This document shows positions 25,710 to 35,300 of a stretch of DNA of 64,000 nucleotides, piece after piece. The notes beneath the pieces are model-generated. The model searched no databases and was not told the origin of the DNA. It saw only the letters and a list, made by a program, of their open reading frames with translations. Every line of letters starts with the position of its first letter. The stretch's first letter is position 1. The translations under genes were made by a program, and so were the position numbers. This stretch comes from Pseudomonadota bacterium (GTDB lineage Bacteria; Pseudomonadota; Gammaproteobacteria; Burkholderiales; Sulfuricellaceae): the NCBI GenBank assembly GCA_021801705.1, contig JAJYXP010000009.1, positions 33,309 to 97,308 on the forward strand. The letters run 5' to 3'.

Positions 25710-28700
25710 ATGACCCTACTCGGCCAGTCTCTTCCCTCTCCCGGCTCCCGCAAGCGCTACGGCAAGCTCCACGGCTCGAGCGACGCGCTGGCGCTGGCGC
25801 AGTTGGCGGAGCAGGCGCGGCCGCTGATCGTCCTCACCGAAACCGCATTGGATGCCCAGCGCCTGCGCGACGAAATCCCGTATTTCGCACCCAGGCTCAT
25901 GGTTCACCTCCTGCCGGACTGGGAAACCCTGCCCTACGACCAGTTTTCTCCGCACCAGGATCTGATCTCGGAACGCCTGGCTACACTGTACCAGATTTCG
26001 CAAAACGCCTGCGATGTCGCGATCGTTCCGGCCACCACCGCGCTGTACCGGCTGCCGCCGCGCGAATTCCTGGCGGCGCATACCTTTTTCCTCAAGCAGG
26101 GCACCCAGCTCGACCTGGATGCGCTGCGCCGCCAGTTGACGCTGGCCGGCTACACCCATGTCAACCAGGTTTTGAGCCCGGGAGAATACAGCGTGCGCGG
26201 CGGGCTGGTGGACCTGTTCCCGATGGGCAGTCCGCTGCCCTACCGGATGGATTTGTTCGACAACGAGATCGAGAGCATCCGCACTTTCGACGCCGATACC
26301 CAGCGCAGCATCTACCCGGTCAAGGAAATCCGCCTGCTGCCGGCGCGCGAGTTCCCGCTCGACAAGGCCGGCCAAGACACCTTCCGCCGCAATTTCCGGG
26401 AAAAATTCGAGGGCGACCCGTCCAAGAGCCGCCTTTACAAGGACGTCAGCGCGGGACTCGCGCCGCCCGGCATCGAATATTACCTGCCGCTGTTCTTTGA
26501 AAACAGCGCCACATTGTTCGACTACCTGCCGCAAGATTCCATGCTGTGCCTGTACCAGGGACTGGAATCCGCCGCGCAGAATTTCTGGCGCGACACCCAG
26601 TCGCGCTACAAGCTGCTGAGCGGCGACCGCGACCGGCCCTTGCTGCCGCCGCAGGAACTGTTCCTCCCGGTGGAGAACCTGTTCGCCGCACTCAAGCCTT
26701 ACCCGCGCATCGAGTTGAGCACTGACACTCAGGACTCAGCACTCGGCACTCAGCACTCAACACTGCCGCTGCCCCCGATCCAGGTCGACCGCCGCGCCGA
26801 CAATCCGGTCAGCCGCCTGCAGCAATTCATGGCCGGCTTCGATGGCCGCATCCTGCTGCTGGCGGAAAGCCTGGGACGGCGCGAAACCATGCTGCAATTC
26901 CTCACGGAGCACGGTCTCAAGCCCGTGGTATGCGAGGCTTACGACGACTTCCTCGCCGGCGGCGAAAAATTCGTGCTCGGCGTGGGACCGCTTTCCGCTG
27001 GATTCATCCTGCCTCAGCAGCACCTTGCCTTTGTCACCGAGAGCGAGCTGTATGCCACCCAGGTCCGCCAGAGCCGGCGCCGCGACGCGGCGCGCAAATC
27101 GACCACGGAGAACATGCTGCGCGATCTTTCCGAGGTCCGCATCGGCAACCCGGTGGTGCACGAGCAGCACGGCATCGGCCGCTATCTCGGGCTGGTCAGC
27201 CTCGATCTGGGCGAAGGAGAGACCGAATTCCTGCTCCTCGAATACGCCGGCGGCGACAAGCTCTATGTGCCGGTTTCCCATCTGCACCTGATCGGCCGCT
27301 ACAGCGGCGCATCACCGGAATCCGCGCCCCTGCACAAGCTCGGCAGCGGCCAGTGGGAAAAGGCGAAGAAAAAGGCCCTCAAGCAGGCCCGCGACACGGC
27401 GGCCGAACTGCTCAATCTCTATGCCCAGCGCGAAGCGCGCCAGGGCCACGTATTCAAGATCAAGCCGCAGGATTACGAGGCGTTCAGCGCCGGATTCGAG
27501 TTCGAGGAAACCCCGGACCAGGCCGCCGCAATCCAGGCTGTGATCGAAGACATGAAATCCGGCCGGCCGATGGACCGGCTGATCTGCGGCGACGTCGGCT
27601 TCGGCAAGACCGAAGTCGCCCTGCGCGCCGCTTTTGTCGCAGTGGCCGACGGCAAACAGGTGGCCATCCTGGTGCCCACCACCCTGCTCGCCGAGCAGCA
27701 CTTCCAGAATTTTTCCGACCGTTTCGCCGAGTGGCCGGTGAAAATCGCCGAACTGTCGCGCTTCCGCTCCGCCAAGGAACAGGCCGAATCCCTCAAGGGT
27801 CTTGCCGAAGGCAAAGTCGATATCGTCATCGGCACCCACAAGCTGGTCCAGAAGGATGTCAAATTCAACAACCTGGGCCTGGTCATCGTCGACGAGGAGC
27901 ACCGTTTCGGCGTACGCCAGAAAGAGCAGCTCAAGGCCCTGCGCGCCGAGGTCGACGTACTGACGCTGACCGCCACCCCCATCCCGCGCACCCTGTCGAT
28001 GTCGCTGGAAGGCCTGCGCGATTTCTCGGTGATCGCCACCGCGCCGCAGCGGCGCCTGTCCATCAAGACCTTCGTCACTCCCTACAGCGACGGCATCATC
28101 CGCGAAGCGGTGCTGCGCGAGCTCAAGCGCGGCGGCCAGATCTATTTCCTGCACAACGAGGTCGAAACCATCCTCAACATGCAGGAAAAGCTCGCCCAGC
28201 TCCTCCCCGAGGCGCGCATCGCCATTGCTCACGGCCAACTGAGCGAACGCGAGCTGGAGCACGTGATGCGCGATTTCTACCAGCAGCGCTTCAACCTGCT
28301 GCTGTGCACCACCATCATCGAAACCGGCATCGACATCCCCACCGCCAACACCATCATCATGCACCGCGCCGACAAGTTCGGCCTGGGCCAGCTCCATCAA
28401 CTGCGCGGGCGGGTCGGGCGCTCCCACCACCAGGCTTACGCCTACCTGCTCACCCCCGGCGACGAGGGCATCACCACGCAGGCAAAGAAGCGTCTCGAAG
28501 CCATTCAGTCCATGGAAGACCTGGGGGCGGGGTTTTATCTTTCCATGCACGACCTCGAAATTCGCGGCGCGGGGGAAATCCTGGGCGAATCGCAAAGCGG
28601 CGAAATGCAGGAAATCGGCTTCAATCTCTACGCCGAAATGCTCAACCAGGCCGTGAAGGCGCTCAAGGCCGGCAAGGAGCCGGATATCGGCCAGCCGCTT

Positions 28701-29135
28701 GCCGTGACCACCGAAATCAACCTGCACAGCCCGGCGCTGTTGCCCGACGACTATTGCGGCGACGTCAACCAGCGCCTCACCCTGTACAAGCGCCTGGCGA
28801 ACTGCGCCACCCTGGACGAGCTGGATCAGCTCCACGAGGAACTGATAGACCGCTTCGGCCTGCTGCCGTCGCAGGCCGGCGCCTTGCTCGACACCCACCG
28901 CCTGCGCATCCTCGCCAAGCCGCTCGGCATCGCCAAGATCGACGCCAGCGGCAGCGCTATCCTGCTGCAGTTCATCCCCAATCCGCCGATCGACCCGGTC
29001 AAGATCATCCACATGATCCAGAGCAAGCCCGGCTGCAAACTGGCCGGGCCGGACCGGCTGAAAGTCAGCCGCGAAATGCCGGAAGTGAAGAACAGGGTGG
29101 AAGAGATTGCACGGTTGCTGAAGGAACTGGGGTAA
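25710..29135 (+). CDS. mfd: Transcription-repair coupling factor Mfd
   Basis: An 1141-residue protein, close to the ~1148 of E. coli Mfd. The order is UvrB-homology module (1-330), RNA polymerase interaction domain (about 455-525, following GNPVVHEQHGIGRY), RecG-like translocase with Walker A (CGDVGFGKTEVA), DEEH box (VIVDEEHRFG) and TATPIPRTL, then the C-terminal regulatory domain. It removes RNA polymerase stalled at lesions and recruits UvrA. The start ATG at 25710 is chosen because upstream in-frame sequence overlaps the divergent gene and lacks similarity. Residues about 336-352 (STDTQDSALGTQHSTL) are encoded by a heptad repeat insertion that is foreign to the family. Confidence 0.97.
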   Translation: MTLLGQSLPSPGSRKRYGKLHGSSDALALAQLAEQARPLIVLTETALDAQRLRDEIPYFAPRLMVHLLPDWETLPYDQFSPHQDLISERLATLYQISQNACDVAIVPATTALYRLPPREFLAAHTFFLKQGTQLDLDALRRQLTLAGYTHVNQVLSPGEYSVRGGLVDLFPMGSPLPYRMDLFDNEIESIRTFDADTQRSIYPVKEIRLLPAREFPLDKAGQDTFRRNFREKFEGDPSKSRLYKDVSAGLAPPGIEYYLPLFFENSATLFDYLPQDSMLCLYQGLESAAQNFWRDTQSRYKLLSGDRDRPLLPPQELFLPVENLFAALKPYPRIELSTDTQDSALGTQHSTLPLPPIQVDRRADNPVSRLQQFMAGFDGRILLLAESLGRRETMLQFLTEHGLKPVVCEAYDDFLAGGEKFVLGVGPLSAGFILPQQHLAFVTESELYATQVRQSRRRDAARKSTTENMLRDLSEVRIGNPVVHEQHGIGRYLGLVSLDLGEGETEFLLLEYAGGDKLYVPVSHLHLIGRYSGASPESAPLHKLGSGQWEKAKKKALKQARDTAAELLNLYAQREARQGHVFKIKPQDYEAFSAGFEFEETPDQAAAIQAVIEDMKSGRPMDRLICGDVGFGKTEVALRAAFVAVADGKQVAILVPTTLLAEQHFQNFSDRFAEWPVKIAELSRFRSAKEQAESLKGLAEGKVDIVIGTHKLVQKDVKFNNLGLVIVDEEHRFGVRQKEQLKALRAEVDVLTLTATPIPRTLSMSLEGLRDFSVIATAPQRRLSIKTFVTPYSDGIIREAVLRELKRGGQIYFLHNEVETILNMQEKLAQLLPEARIAIAHGQLSERELEHVMRDFYQQRFNLLLCTTIIETGIDIPTANTIIMHRADKFGLGQLHQLRGRVGRSHHQAYAYLLTPGDEGITTQAKKRLEAIQSMEDLGAGFYLSMHDLEIRGAGEILGESQSGEMQEIGFNLYAEMLNQAVKALKAGKEPDIGQPLAVTTEINLHSPALLPDDYCGDVNQRLTLYKRLANCATLDELDQLHEELIDRFGLLPSQAGALLDTHRLRILAKPLGIAKIDASGSAILLQFIPNPPIDPVKIIHMIQSKPGCKLAGPDRLKVSREMPEVKNRVEEIARLLKELG
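26717..26765. repeat. Heptad (CTGAGTG) element inside mfd
   Basis: On the plus strand the sequence is a run of degenerate CACTCAG / GGACTCAG units. It is the reverse complement of the CTGAGTG family found at 42348, 46540 and 49467. It is read in frame as a serine/threonine/glutamine-rich linker between the UvrB-homology module and the next domain of Mfd. Confidence 0.8.
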
Positions 29136-29325
29136 TCTGTAGAAGGGCTGCCATGCTGGGTTACCGATGACATATTCGACGAATCGGCGTAGGGTTTGGT
29201 CGAATGATGCGAAGCGAATATTTCGATTTGCCAATAACACGGGGGCATCCGCAAGCGGGTGTGCATGTGCATGATGGCGCACTCGCCCGGCTACATTTCT
29301 CAATCAACTGAAGGGAATCGGCGTC

Positions 29326-29724
29326 ATGTATGACCGCAGCAGCATCGAACTCATCAATCAAACGACACGCACGCGCAGAGTTGCAATCGCGTTGATCCTG
29401 CTCGCGTTGGCGCTGCCGTCCTTGTTCGCCTGGAGCGACAATGTCGCGCTCGAAAGCGCAGGCAAGTTTACCGGCCAACTGGCCGCAGTAACGCTGCTTG
29501 CGTTTATTGCACGGCTATGGGTGGCGCGCCATTACTCCGCGGGTGTACAGGTCCAGGTGTTGCTGGCGTTTGCACTTGCGCTGATTGGCTGGTCGGGCTA
29601 TGAATCACGGATTGCGCACGATGAGCGCGTGTCGGCAGCGGCACAACCGGTCAGTTCGACGCCATCGCATATTCCTGGCCAAGTGGCGCCTGTTGACTCA
29701 AAATTGGAGGGTGCGCAGCGATAG
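29326..29724 (+). CDS. Small two-helix membrane protein, unknown function
   Basis: A 132-residue protein with a basic N terminus, hydrophobic helices at about 18-36 and 47-64 and a third weaker one near 75-92, then a polar proline/serine-rich tail (100-132). AAGGGA precedes the ATG at 29326 by about ten bases. I do not recognise a family. It follows mfd by 190 bases without a clear terminator, but its codon usage matches neighbouring genes and the membrane topology is coherent, so it is probably real. Confidence 0.6.
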   Translation: MYDRSSIELINQTTRTRRVAIALILLALALPSLFAWSDNVALESAGKFTGQLAAVTLLAFIARLWVARHYSAGVQVQVLLAFALALIGWSGYESRIAHDERVSAAAQPVSSTPSHIPGQVAPVDSKLEGAQR

Positions 29725-29826
29725 CGCATTGGGTAATTCGTGCTCTCCGCAACCTGGCCAAGCGACCCGAGAGCGAGCAGGTGCCTCTACAAATTGCTCA
29801 GGCGGTCAACCCGCGTAAGGCGTAAT

Positions 29827-29920
29827 GTAGGGTGTCAATAAGCCTGTCCTGAGCGCAGTCGAAGGGCGAAGCGCATTCGCACCGGATGTTTTCATTCGGC
29901 GCAATAACGATTGCGTATAC
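29827..29920. repeat. REP-like element, GTAGGG...CAATAA family
   Basis: It shares GTAGGG, CAATAA, GCGAAGCGCATT and CGGCGCAATAACG blocks with the element at 38455-38530, with an extra segment resembling the TGTCGAAG-type repeat of 20307. The central GCATTCGCACCGGAT to CGGCGCAAT region forms an imperfect stem. It occupies the gap before the tetR gene. Confidence 0.6.
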
Positions 29921-29968
29921 GCGGCCCAACCAGAATACAAGTCACACCGCATAACTCAGTGAGGTAAG

Positions 29969-29990
29969 CCCCCGGTTTTAATGCCGGGGG
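29969..29990. repeat. Short GC hairpin CCCCCGG/CCGGGGG
   Basis: CCCCCGG (29969-29975) and CCGGGGG (29984-29990) form a stem with an 8-base loop, preceded by GTAA and followed by GTAG. A related hairpin lies at 22851-22867. It has no T-run, so it is a weak candidate for a terminator. Confidence 0.55.
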
Positions 29991-30002
29991 TAGTTAACAC
30001 GA

Positions 30003-30050
30003 TTGACCTCCGCAAACATTGTGGACTAGACTGTCCAGTCCACAATGTTT
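30003..30050 (+). promoter_or_regulatory. Promoter and palindromic operator of the tetR-RND operon
   Basis: A perfect 14-base inverted repeat, AAACATTGTGGACT (30014-30027) and AGTCCACAATGTTT (30037-30050), with a 9-base spacer, lies 17 bases before the tetR ATG. TTGACC (30003-30008) and TAGACT (30027-30032), 18 bases apart, could be the -35 and -10 boxes, so the palindrome would cover the -10 region. This is the expected design for TetR autorepression. A role as RNA hairpin cannot be excluded. Confidence 0.65.
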
Positions 30051-30066
30051 GAATTTGGGGAGCACA

Positions 30067-30672
30067 ATGTCCAATCTCGCGGAAGCCGCCGTCGCCGATA
30101 CCCGTAACCGCCTGATCCAGGCGGCCAGGGAAGCCTTCATGGAGGAAGGCTACCGGGCCAGCGTGGATGGCATCGCGGCCCGCGCCGGCGTGGCCAAACA
30201 GACGCTTTACAACCATTTCCCCAGCAAGGAGGAACTGTTCAGCGAGTCGGTTGGCCTGGTTTCAGCCGCCATTATGGTTACGCTGGACGGCCGGACGGAC
30301 GACGTGCGCGCCACCCTCCTCCACTTCGGCACGGCCTTCCGCCAGAAGGTGCATGGCGGTGAGGGGCTTGCCTTGTTCCGCACCCTGATGGCCGAAGCGG
30401 CGCGCTTCCCTACCCTGGCCCAGGCCTTCTTTGCCAAGGGGCCGGAGCAGACTACCGCCCGGCTGGGAGATTTCCTCGGCCGCGCCATGGCCGCCGGCCG
30501 CCTGCTCCAGGACGATCCCCGTTTTGCCGCCGAAATGCTGGTGGGCATGCTCCATGGCATCGATCATTTTCGGCGCCTCAGCAACAATACCCAACTGCCC
30601 GAAGCGCTCGAAAAAGCCCGAATCGAGAAAATCGTGGACTGCTTCCTGCGCGCATACAACCCCAATCACTAA
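30067..30672 (+). CDS. TetR/AcrR-family transcriptional repressor
   Basis: A 201-residue regulator. The helix-turn-helix covers about 12-58 (RNRLIQAAREAFMEEGYRAS, then AGVAKQTLYNHFPSKEELF), a textbook TetR N-terminal domain. The C-terminal ligand and dimerisation domain resembles the AcrR/AefR type. It precedes an RND efflux operon on the same strand and a strong palindrome sits at its own promoter, so it probably represses itself and the pump until a drug-like or metabolic ligand binds. ATG at 30067 is preceded by GGGGAG. A further start 16 codons upstream would remove the operator from non-coding DNA and is rejected. Confidence 0.93.
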   Translation: MSNLAEAAVADTRNRLIQAAREAFMEEGYRASVDGIAARAGVAKQTLYNHFPSKEELFSESVGLVSAAIMVTLDGRTDDVRATLLHFGTAFRQKVHGGEGLALFRTLMAEAARFPTLAQAFFAKGPEQTTARLGDFLGRAMAAGRLLQDDPRFAAEMLVGMLHGIDHFRRLSNNTQLPEALEKARIEKIVDCFLRAYNPNH

Positions 30673-30716
30673 CTCCAATTTGCATTCAACCCAACAATAA
30701 ACCGCAAAAATCTTTC

Positions 30717-30820
30717 ACCGCAAAGGACGCAAAGGTTCGCAAAGGGAAAACCGAACCTCAGATATGCCAGCCTGATTGCCTTTCCTTTGCGTCCTTTGCG
30801 TCCTTTGCGTCCTTTGCGGT
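30717..30820. repeat. Inverted repeat with tandem CCTTTGCGT nonamers
   Basis: ACCGCAAAGGACGCAAAGG at the left faces three exact tandem CCTTTGCGT units and one CCTTTGCGG (30784-30819) at the right. The left arm can pair with any of the right units, so several hairpins are possible. It lies between tetR and the adaptor gene and may attenuate or stabilise the operon transcript. Confidence 0.75.
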
Positions 30821-30863
30821 TAGTGCTTTTTTGATCGAAAAATGGAATAACAAGGAGCCGAAC

Positions 30864-31991
30864 ATGAACCGAAATATTCCGCTGATGCTTCTGCTGATAG
30901 CCGCGCTTGCGGGTTGCGGTGACGGGGGCGGCAAGAAACCCGCCGCCGGCCCCGGCGGCCCCGCCATGCCGCCGCCGGAAGTCGATGTCATCACCGTCAC
31001 GCCGGGTTCGGCCACTCTCACCCAGGAGCTGCCGGGCCGCTTGCAGGCCTTTCGCACCGCGCAGGTGCGGGCGCAGGTGGATGGCATACTGGAGAAGCGC
31101 CTGTTCACCGAAGGCACCGACGTCAAGGAAGGCGCCACCTTGTTTCGCATCGACCCGCGCAACTACCAGGCGTCTTTCGACGCCGCCAAAGCGGATCTGG
31201 CCGTCGCCCGCCTGACGCTGGATCGCTACCGGCCTCTGCTCGACATCAAGGCGGTGAGCCGGCAGGAAGTCGATCTGGCCGAGGCCAAAGTAAAGCAGGC
31301 TGAAGTAGCGCTGACGCGCGCCCGCATCGACCAGGAAAACACCGCCGTGCCGGCGCCGATTTCCGGCCGTATCGGCCGCGCCCTGGTGACCGAGGGGGCG
31401 CTGGTGAGCCGGGCCACGGCGACGCATCTGGCCACCATCGAACAGATCGACCCGATCTACGCCAACTTTACCCAGCCCGGCGCCGATCTGCTGCGGCTCA
31501 GGCAGGCCGTCAAGGCGGGCAGGGTCAAGGCGGCGGAACAGGCCAGGGTGGAAATGGTTCTGGAAGACGGCAGCCTCTATCCGCAGCCGGGCAAGCTGAT
31601 GTTCTCGGACCTTGCCGTCGATCCGGCCACCGGCAGCGTCTCCCTGCGCGCCGTGTTTCCCAACCCCGGGCACGAGTTGCTGCCCGGCGCCTTTGTGCGC
31701 ATCCGCTTCCCGGAAGCCCGGCTCGACCAGGCCATCCGGGTGCCCCAGCGCGCAGTGCAGCCGGGTCCCCAGGGACAGCTCGTGATGATCGTGGACAGCG
31801 AAGGCAAGGCAGCGCCCAGGCCGGTGAAAACGGGCGGCATGAGCGGCGGCGACTTCATCATCACCGAAGGCCTGAAAGGCGGCGAGCAGGTGATCGTCAA
31901 CGGCCTGCAGAAGGCACGCCCCGGCACGCCGGTCAAGCCGGTTCCGTGGAATCCTGCCACGCCACTGCCAGCTAGTAGTCAGTCACGGTGA
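30864..31991 (+). CDS. RND efflux periplasmic adaptor lipoprotein (AcrA/MexA family)
   Basis: A 375-residue adaptor with a lipoprotein signal peptide (lipobox LAGC, Cys18), a barrel-sandwich lipoyl domain split around an alpha hairpin (about 70-165) and a beta-barrel domain (about 200-300). It joins the inner-membrane pump to the outer-membrane channel. The start is fixed by AAGGAG six bases before ATG 30864. The last residues (SSQSR) and the stop codon come from the MITE inserted at 31972, so the native C terminus was lost or replaced. Adaptor C termini are variable, so activity is probably kept. It sits between tetR and the permease gene. Confidence 0.95.
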   Translation: MNRNIPLMLLLIAALAGCGDGGGKKPAAGPGGPAMPPPEVDVITVTPGSATLTQELPGRLQAFRTAQVRAQVDGILEKRLFTEGTDVKEGATLFRIDPRNYQASFDAAKADLAVARLTLDRYRPLLDIKAVSRQEVDLAEAKVKQAEVALTRARIDQENTAVPAPISGRIGRALVTEGALVSRATATHLATIEQIDPIYANFTQPGADLLRLRQAVKAGRVKAAEQARVEMVLEDGSLYPQPGKLMFSDLAVDPATGSVSLRAVFPNPGHELLPGAFVRIRFPEARLDQAIRVPQRAVQPGPQGQLVMIVDSEGKAAPRPVKTGGMSGGDFIITEGLKGGEQVIVNGLQKARPGTPVKPVPWNPATPLPASSQSR

Positions 31992-32116
31992 AAAGCATGG
32001 ATGAGTTGAACCGTCACACCGGCGAAAGCCGGTGTCCAGGTTGTTGATTTTTCTGGATTCCGGCTTTCGCCGGAATGACGAGATTGTCCACCGGTTTCAA
32101 TATGACTGACTACTAG
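31972..32116. mobile_element. MITE-like element, copy 2 (145 bp)
   Basis: Identical to the element at 20439-20583, with the same 14-base perfect terminal inverted repeats and the two GAAA-loop hairpins. It is inserted in the 3' end of the adaptor gene and supplies its last five codons and stop. Together with the repeat at 32146 it fills the 315-base gap before the permease gene. Its internal hairpins may affect mRNA levels downstream. Confidence 0.88.
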
Positions 32117-32145
32117 TGACAAAAAGTAAAACTTACAGCAATTAG

Positions 32146-32274
32146 CCACGGATACACACGGATTACACAGATAAAACAATGTGCTACTTGAAGAAGCTTT
32201 GCGCTTGCCCAAAGGCGGGCCAAAAAATGAAGTCACCTCATTGATTATCCGTGTACATCTGTGCTCATCCGTGG
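32146..32274. repeat. Inverted repeat with CCACGGAT/ATCCGTGG ends
   Basis: CCACGGATACACACGGATTACACAG-type units at the left face CCGTGTACATCTGTGCTCATCCGTGG-type units at the right, giving a long imperfect stem. The inner part also holds GCGCTTGCCC/GGCGGGC. This repeat type is common in intergenic DNA of many bacteria. It is located between the MITE and the permease start. Confidence 0.7.
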
Positions 32275-32306
32275 ATGGATTACGTTTTTTAGGATAAGGG
32301 TTACCT

Positions 32307-35300
32307 ATGTTCGCCAAATTCTTCATCGACCGTCCGATCTTCGCCTGGGTGATCGCGCTGGTGATCCTGCTTGCCGGCGGCCTCGCCCTCAGGGGTCTGC
32401 CGTTGTCCCAGTATCCGGCCGTCGCCCCCCCTTCCATCGCCTTCAACATCGTTTACCCGGGCGCCTCGGCCAAGGTGGTCGAGGATACGGTCACTGCCCT
32501 GATCGAGCAGGAAATGAACGGCATCGAACACCTGCTCTACATGGAAGCGTCCTCGGAACTGGGCACGGGCACGGTGACCCTGACCTTCGAGCCCGGCACC
32601 AATATCGATGTCGCCTCGGTGGAAGCGCAAAACCGCTTCAAGCGCATCGAGGCGCGCCTGCCCGACGACGTGCGGCGGGTGGGAGTGCCGGTGACCAAGC
32701 CCTCGCGCAACTATGTGATGTTCGTCGCCCTTTACTCGCCGGACAAGAGCCTGAAAGCCGTCGATCTCGGCAGTTTCGCCGCCGCCAGCGTGCTCGACCC
32801 GCTGCGGCGCGTCAAGGGTGTGGGCGAGGCCATCCTGTTCGGCACCGAGTATTCGATGCGCCTCTGGCTCCAACCCGAGAAGCTCCATGCCTATAATCTC
32901 TCGCCCGGTGACGTGACCCGCGCCGTGCGCGCCCAGAACGTCGAGCTCGCCACCGGCGAACTGGGACAGGCGCCGGCGGCAGCCGGCCAGCAGATGAACG
33001 CCGTGATCGTCACGCGCAGCCGATTGTCGACACCCGAAGAGTTCGGCAATATTCTCGTCCGCACCCAGCCGGACGGCTCCGCCGTGCGGGTGAAGGACGT
33101 TGCCAGGGTGGAGCTGGGCTCGCAGGACTACAACATCTTCGCCCGTCTCAACGGACAGCCGGCCGCAGCCATCGCCATCCGCGTGGCGCCCGACGGCAAC
33201 GCGCTGGACGTGGTCAAGGCGGTGCGCGCCAAAATGGATCAGATGTCGCCCTACTTTCCCAAGGGCGTGGCCTGGGACGTGCCCTACGACACCTCCCGCT
33301 TCGTCGATATTTCCATCCAGGAGGTATTGATGACCTTGGGTGAGGCGGTGGTGCTGGTGTTCCTGGTGATGTTTCTGTTCCTGGAGAATTTCCGCGCCAC
33401 CCTCATTCCCACCATCGTCGTGCCGGTCGCCCTGACCGGTGCCATTGCCGGGCTCTATGTCTTCGGCTACTCGATCAACGTGCTCACCCTGTTCGCCATG
33501 GTGCTGGCCATCGGCATCGTGGTGGACGACGCCATCGTGGTGGTGGAGGCGGTGGAGCGCATCATGCGCTCGGAAGGGCTGGCGCCCCGCGAAGCCGCGC
33601 GCAAGGCGATGGACCAGATCTTCAACGCCATCATCGGCATCACCCTGGTGCTGTCCGCGGTGTTCGCGCCGATGGTTTTTTTCGGCGGTTCGGTCGGCGT
33701 CATCTACCGCCAGTTTGCCGTCACCCTCATCCTCACCATGCTGTTCTCGGCCCTGATGGCACTGACGCTGACGCCGGCCCTGTGCGCCACGCTGCTCAAG
33801 CACGAACCGGGCAAGGAATACCGCCCCAGCAAGGGATTCTTCGGCTGGTTCAACCGCTTCTTCGACCGCACCACGCAGGGCTATCAATCCTGGGTCGCGC
33901 GCGCGCTCAGGAAAACCGGGCGCTACCTCGTGCTTTACGCCGCCATCAGCGGCGCCACCGGCTGGCTGTTCATGCACCTGCCCGGCAGTTTCCTGCCGGA
34001 TGAAGACCAGGGCTACTTCATCAACATGGTGCAATTGCCGCCGGGCGCCTCGCAGGAACGCACGATCGAGGTGCTCACCCAGGTCGAGCAGTATTACCTC
34101 AAGCAGCCGGAAGTGGCCAAAGTCATCGGCGTGGTCGGTTTCTCCTTTTTCGGCCGCGGCCAGAATGCAGCCCTCGCTTTCGTGCGGCTCAAGGACTGGG
34201 ATGAGCGCAAGGGACCGGAGCATACCTCCGCGGCGCTGGTGCAGCGCGCCAACATGGCGCTGTTCCAGATCAAGCAGGCGATGATATTTGCCGTTAATCC
34301 GCCGCCGATTCCGGAACTCGCCTCCACCGGCGGCTTCGACTTCCGCCTGCAGGACCGCGCCGGTCTAGGCCGCGATAAGCTCCTGGAGGCGCGCAACATG
34401 GCGCTGGGGATAGCTGGCAAGGACGCCAGTCTTGCCGGTGTACGACCTGAAGGCCAGGAGGCCGGACCGCAACTTTTGCTCGACATCGACCGGCGCAAGG
34501 CTGAAACCCTCGGCGTTTCCATTGCCGATCTCAACGAAACCCTGCAATCCACCCTGGGGGTCGCCTACATCAACGACTTCGAGCGCCAGGGCAGGATCCT
34601 GCGGGTGCAGATGCAGGCCGAGGCGGATTTGCGCACCACGCCGGAGAAACTCCTGCGTCTGCCGGTCAGGAACCGGGCCGGGGGAATGGTGCCGCTGGCC
34701 GAACTGGTCACGCCGCGCTGGATCGTCGGTTCGCCCAAGCTCGACCGCTTCAACGGCCTGCCCAGCATGAAAATCGCCGGCAATCCGGCGCCCGGCCACA
34801 GCACCGGCGAGGCGATGCAGACCATGGAGGATCTGGCCAAAAAGCTGCCTCCAGGGTTCGGATTCGAGTGGGCCGGCACCTCGTTCGAGGAAAAACTCTC
34901 CGGCGCTCAGGCGCCCTTCCTGTTTGCACTGTCGCTGCTGGTGGTTTTCCTCGCGCTGGCCGCGCTCTATGAAAGCTGGTCGATTCCCTTTGCCGTGCTC
35001 CTGGTGGTGCCGCTGGGCATCTTCGGCGCGACCCTGGCGGTGACCTTGCGCGGCTTGCCCAACGACGTCTATTTCAAGGTGGGCCTCATCGCCATCATCG
35101 GCCTTTCCAGCAAGAACGCCATCCTGATCATTGAGTTCGCCCGCGACCTGCAGGAGAGAGGCATGGGGCTGGCCGAAGCCACTCTGGAGGCCTGCCGCCT
35201 GCGTTTCAGGCCGATCCTGATGACCTCCTTCGCCTTCATCCTGGGCGTGCTGCCGCTGGCGATTTCAACCGGGGCCGGCGCCAACAGCCGCCATGCCATC

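Noticed and set aside
26930..29170. A 746-codon plus-strand frame inside mfd
   Set aside because: Arginine/proline-rich alternative frame of mfd with no recognisable motif.
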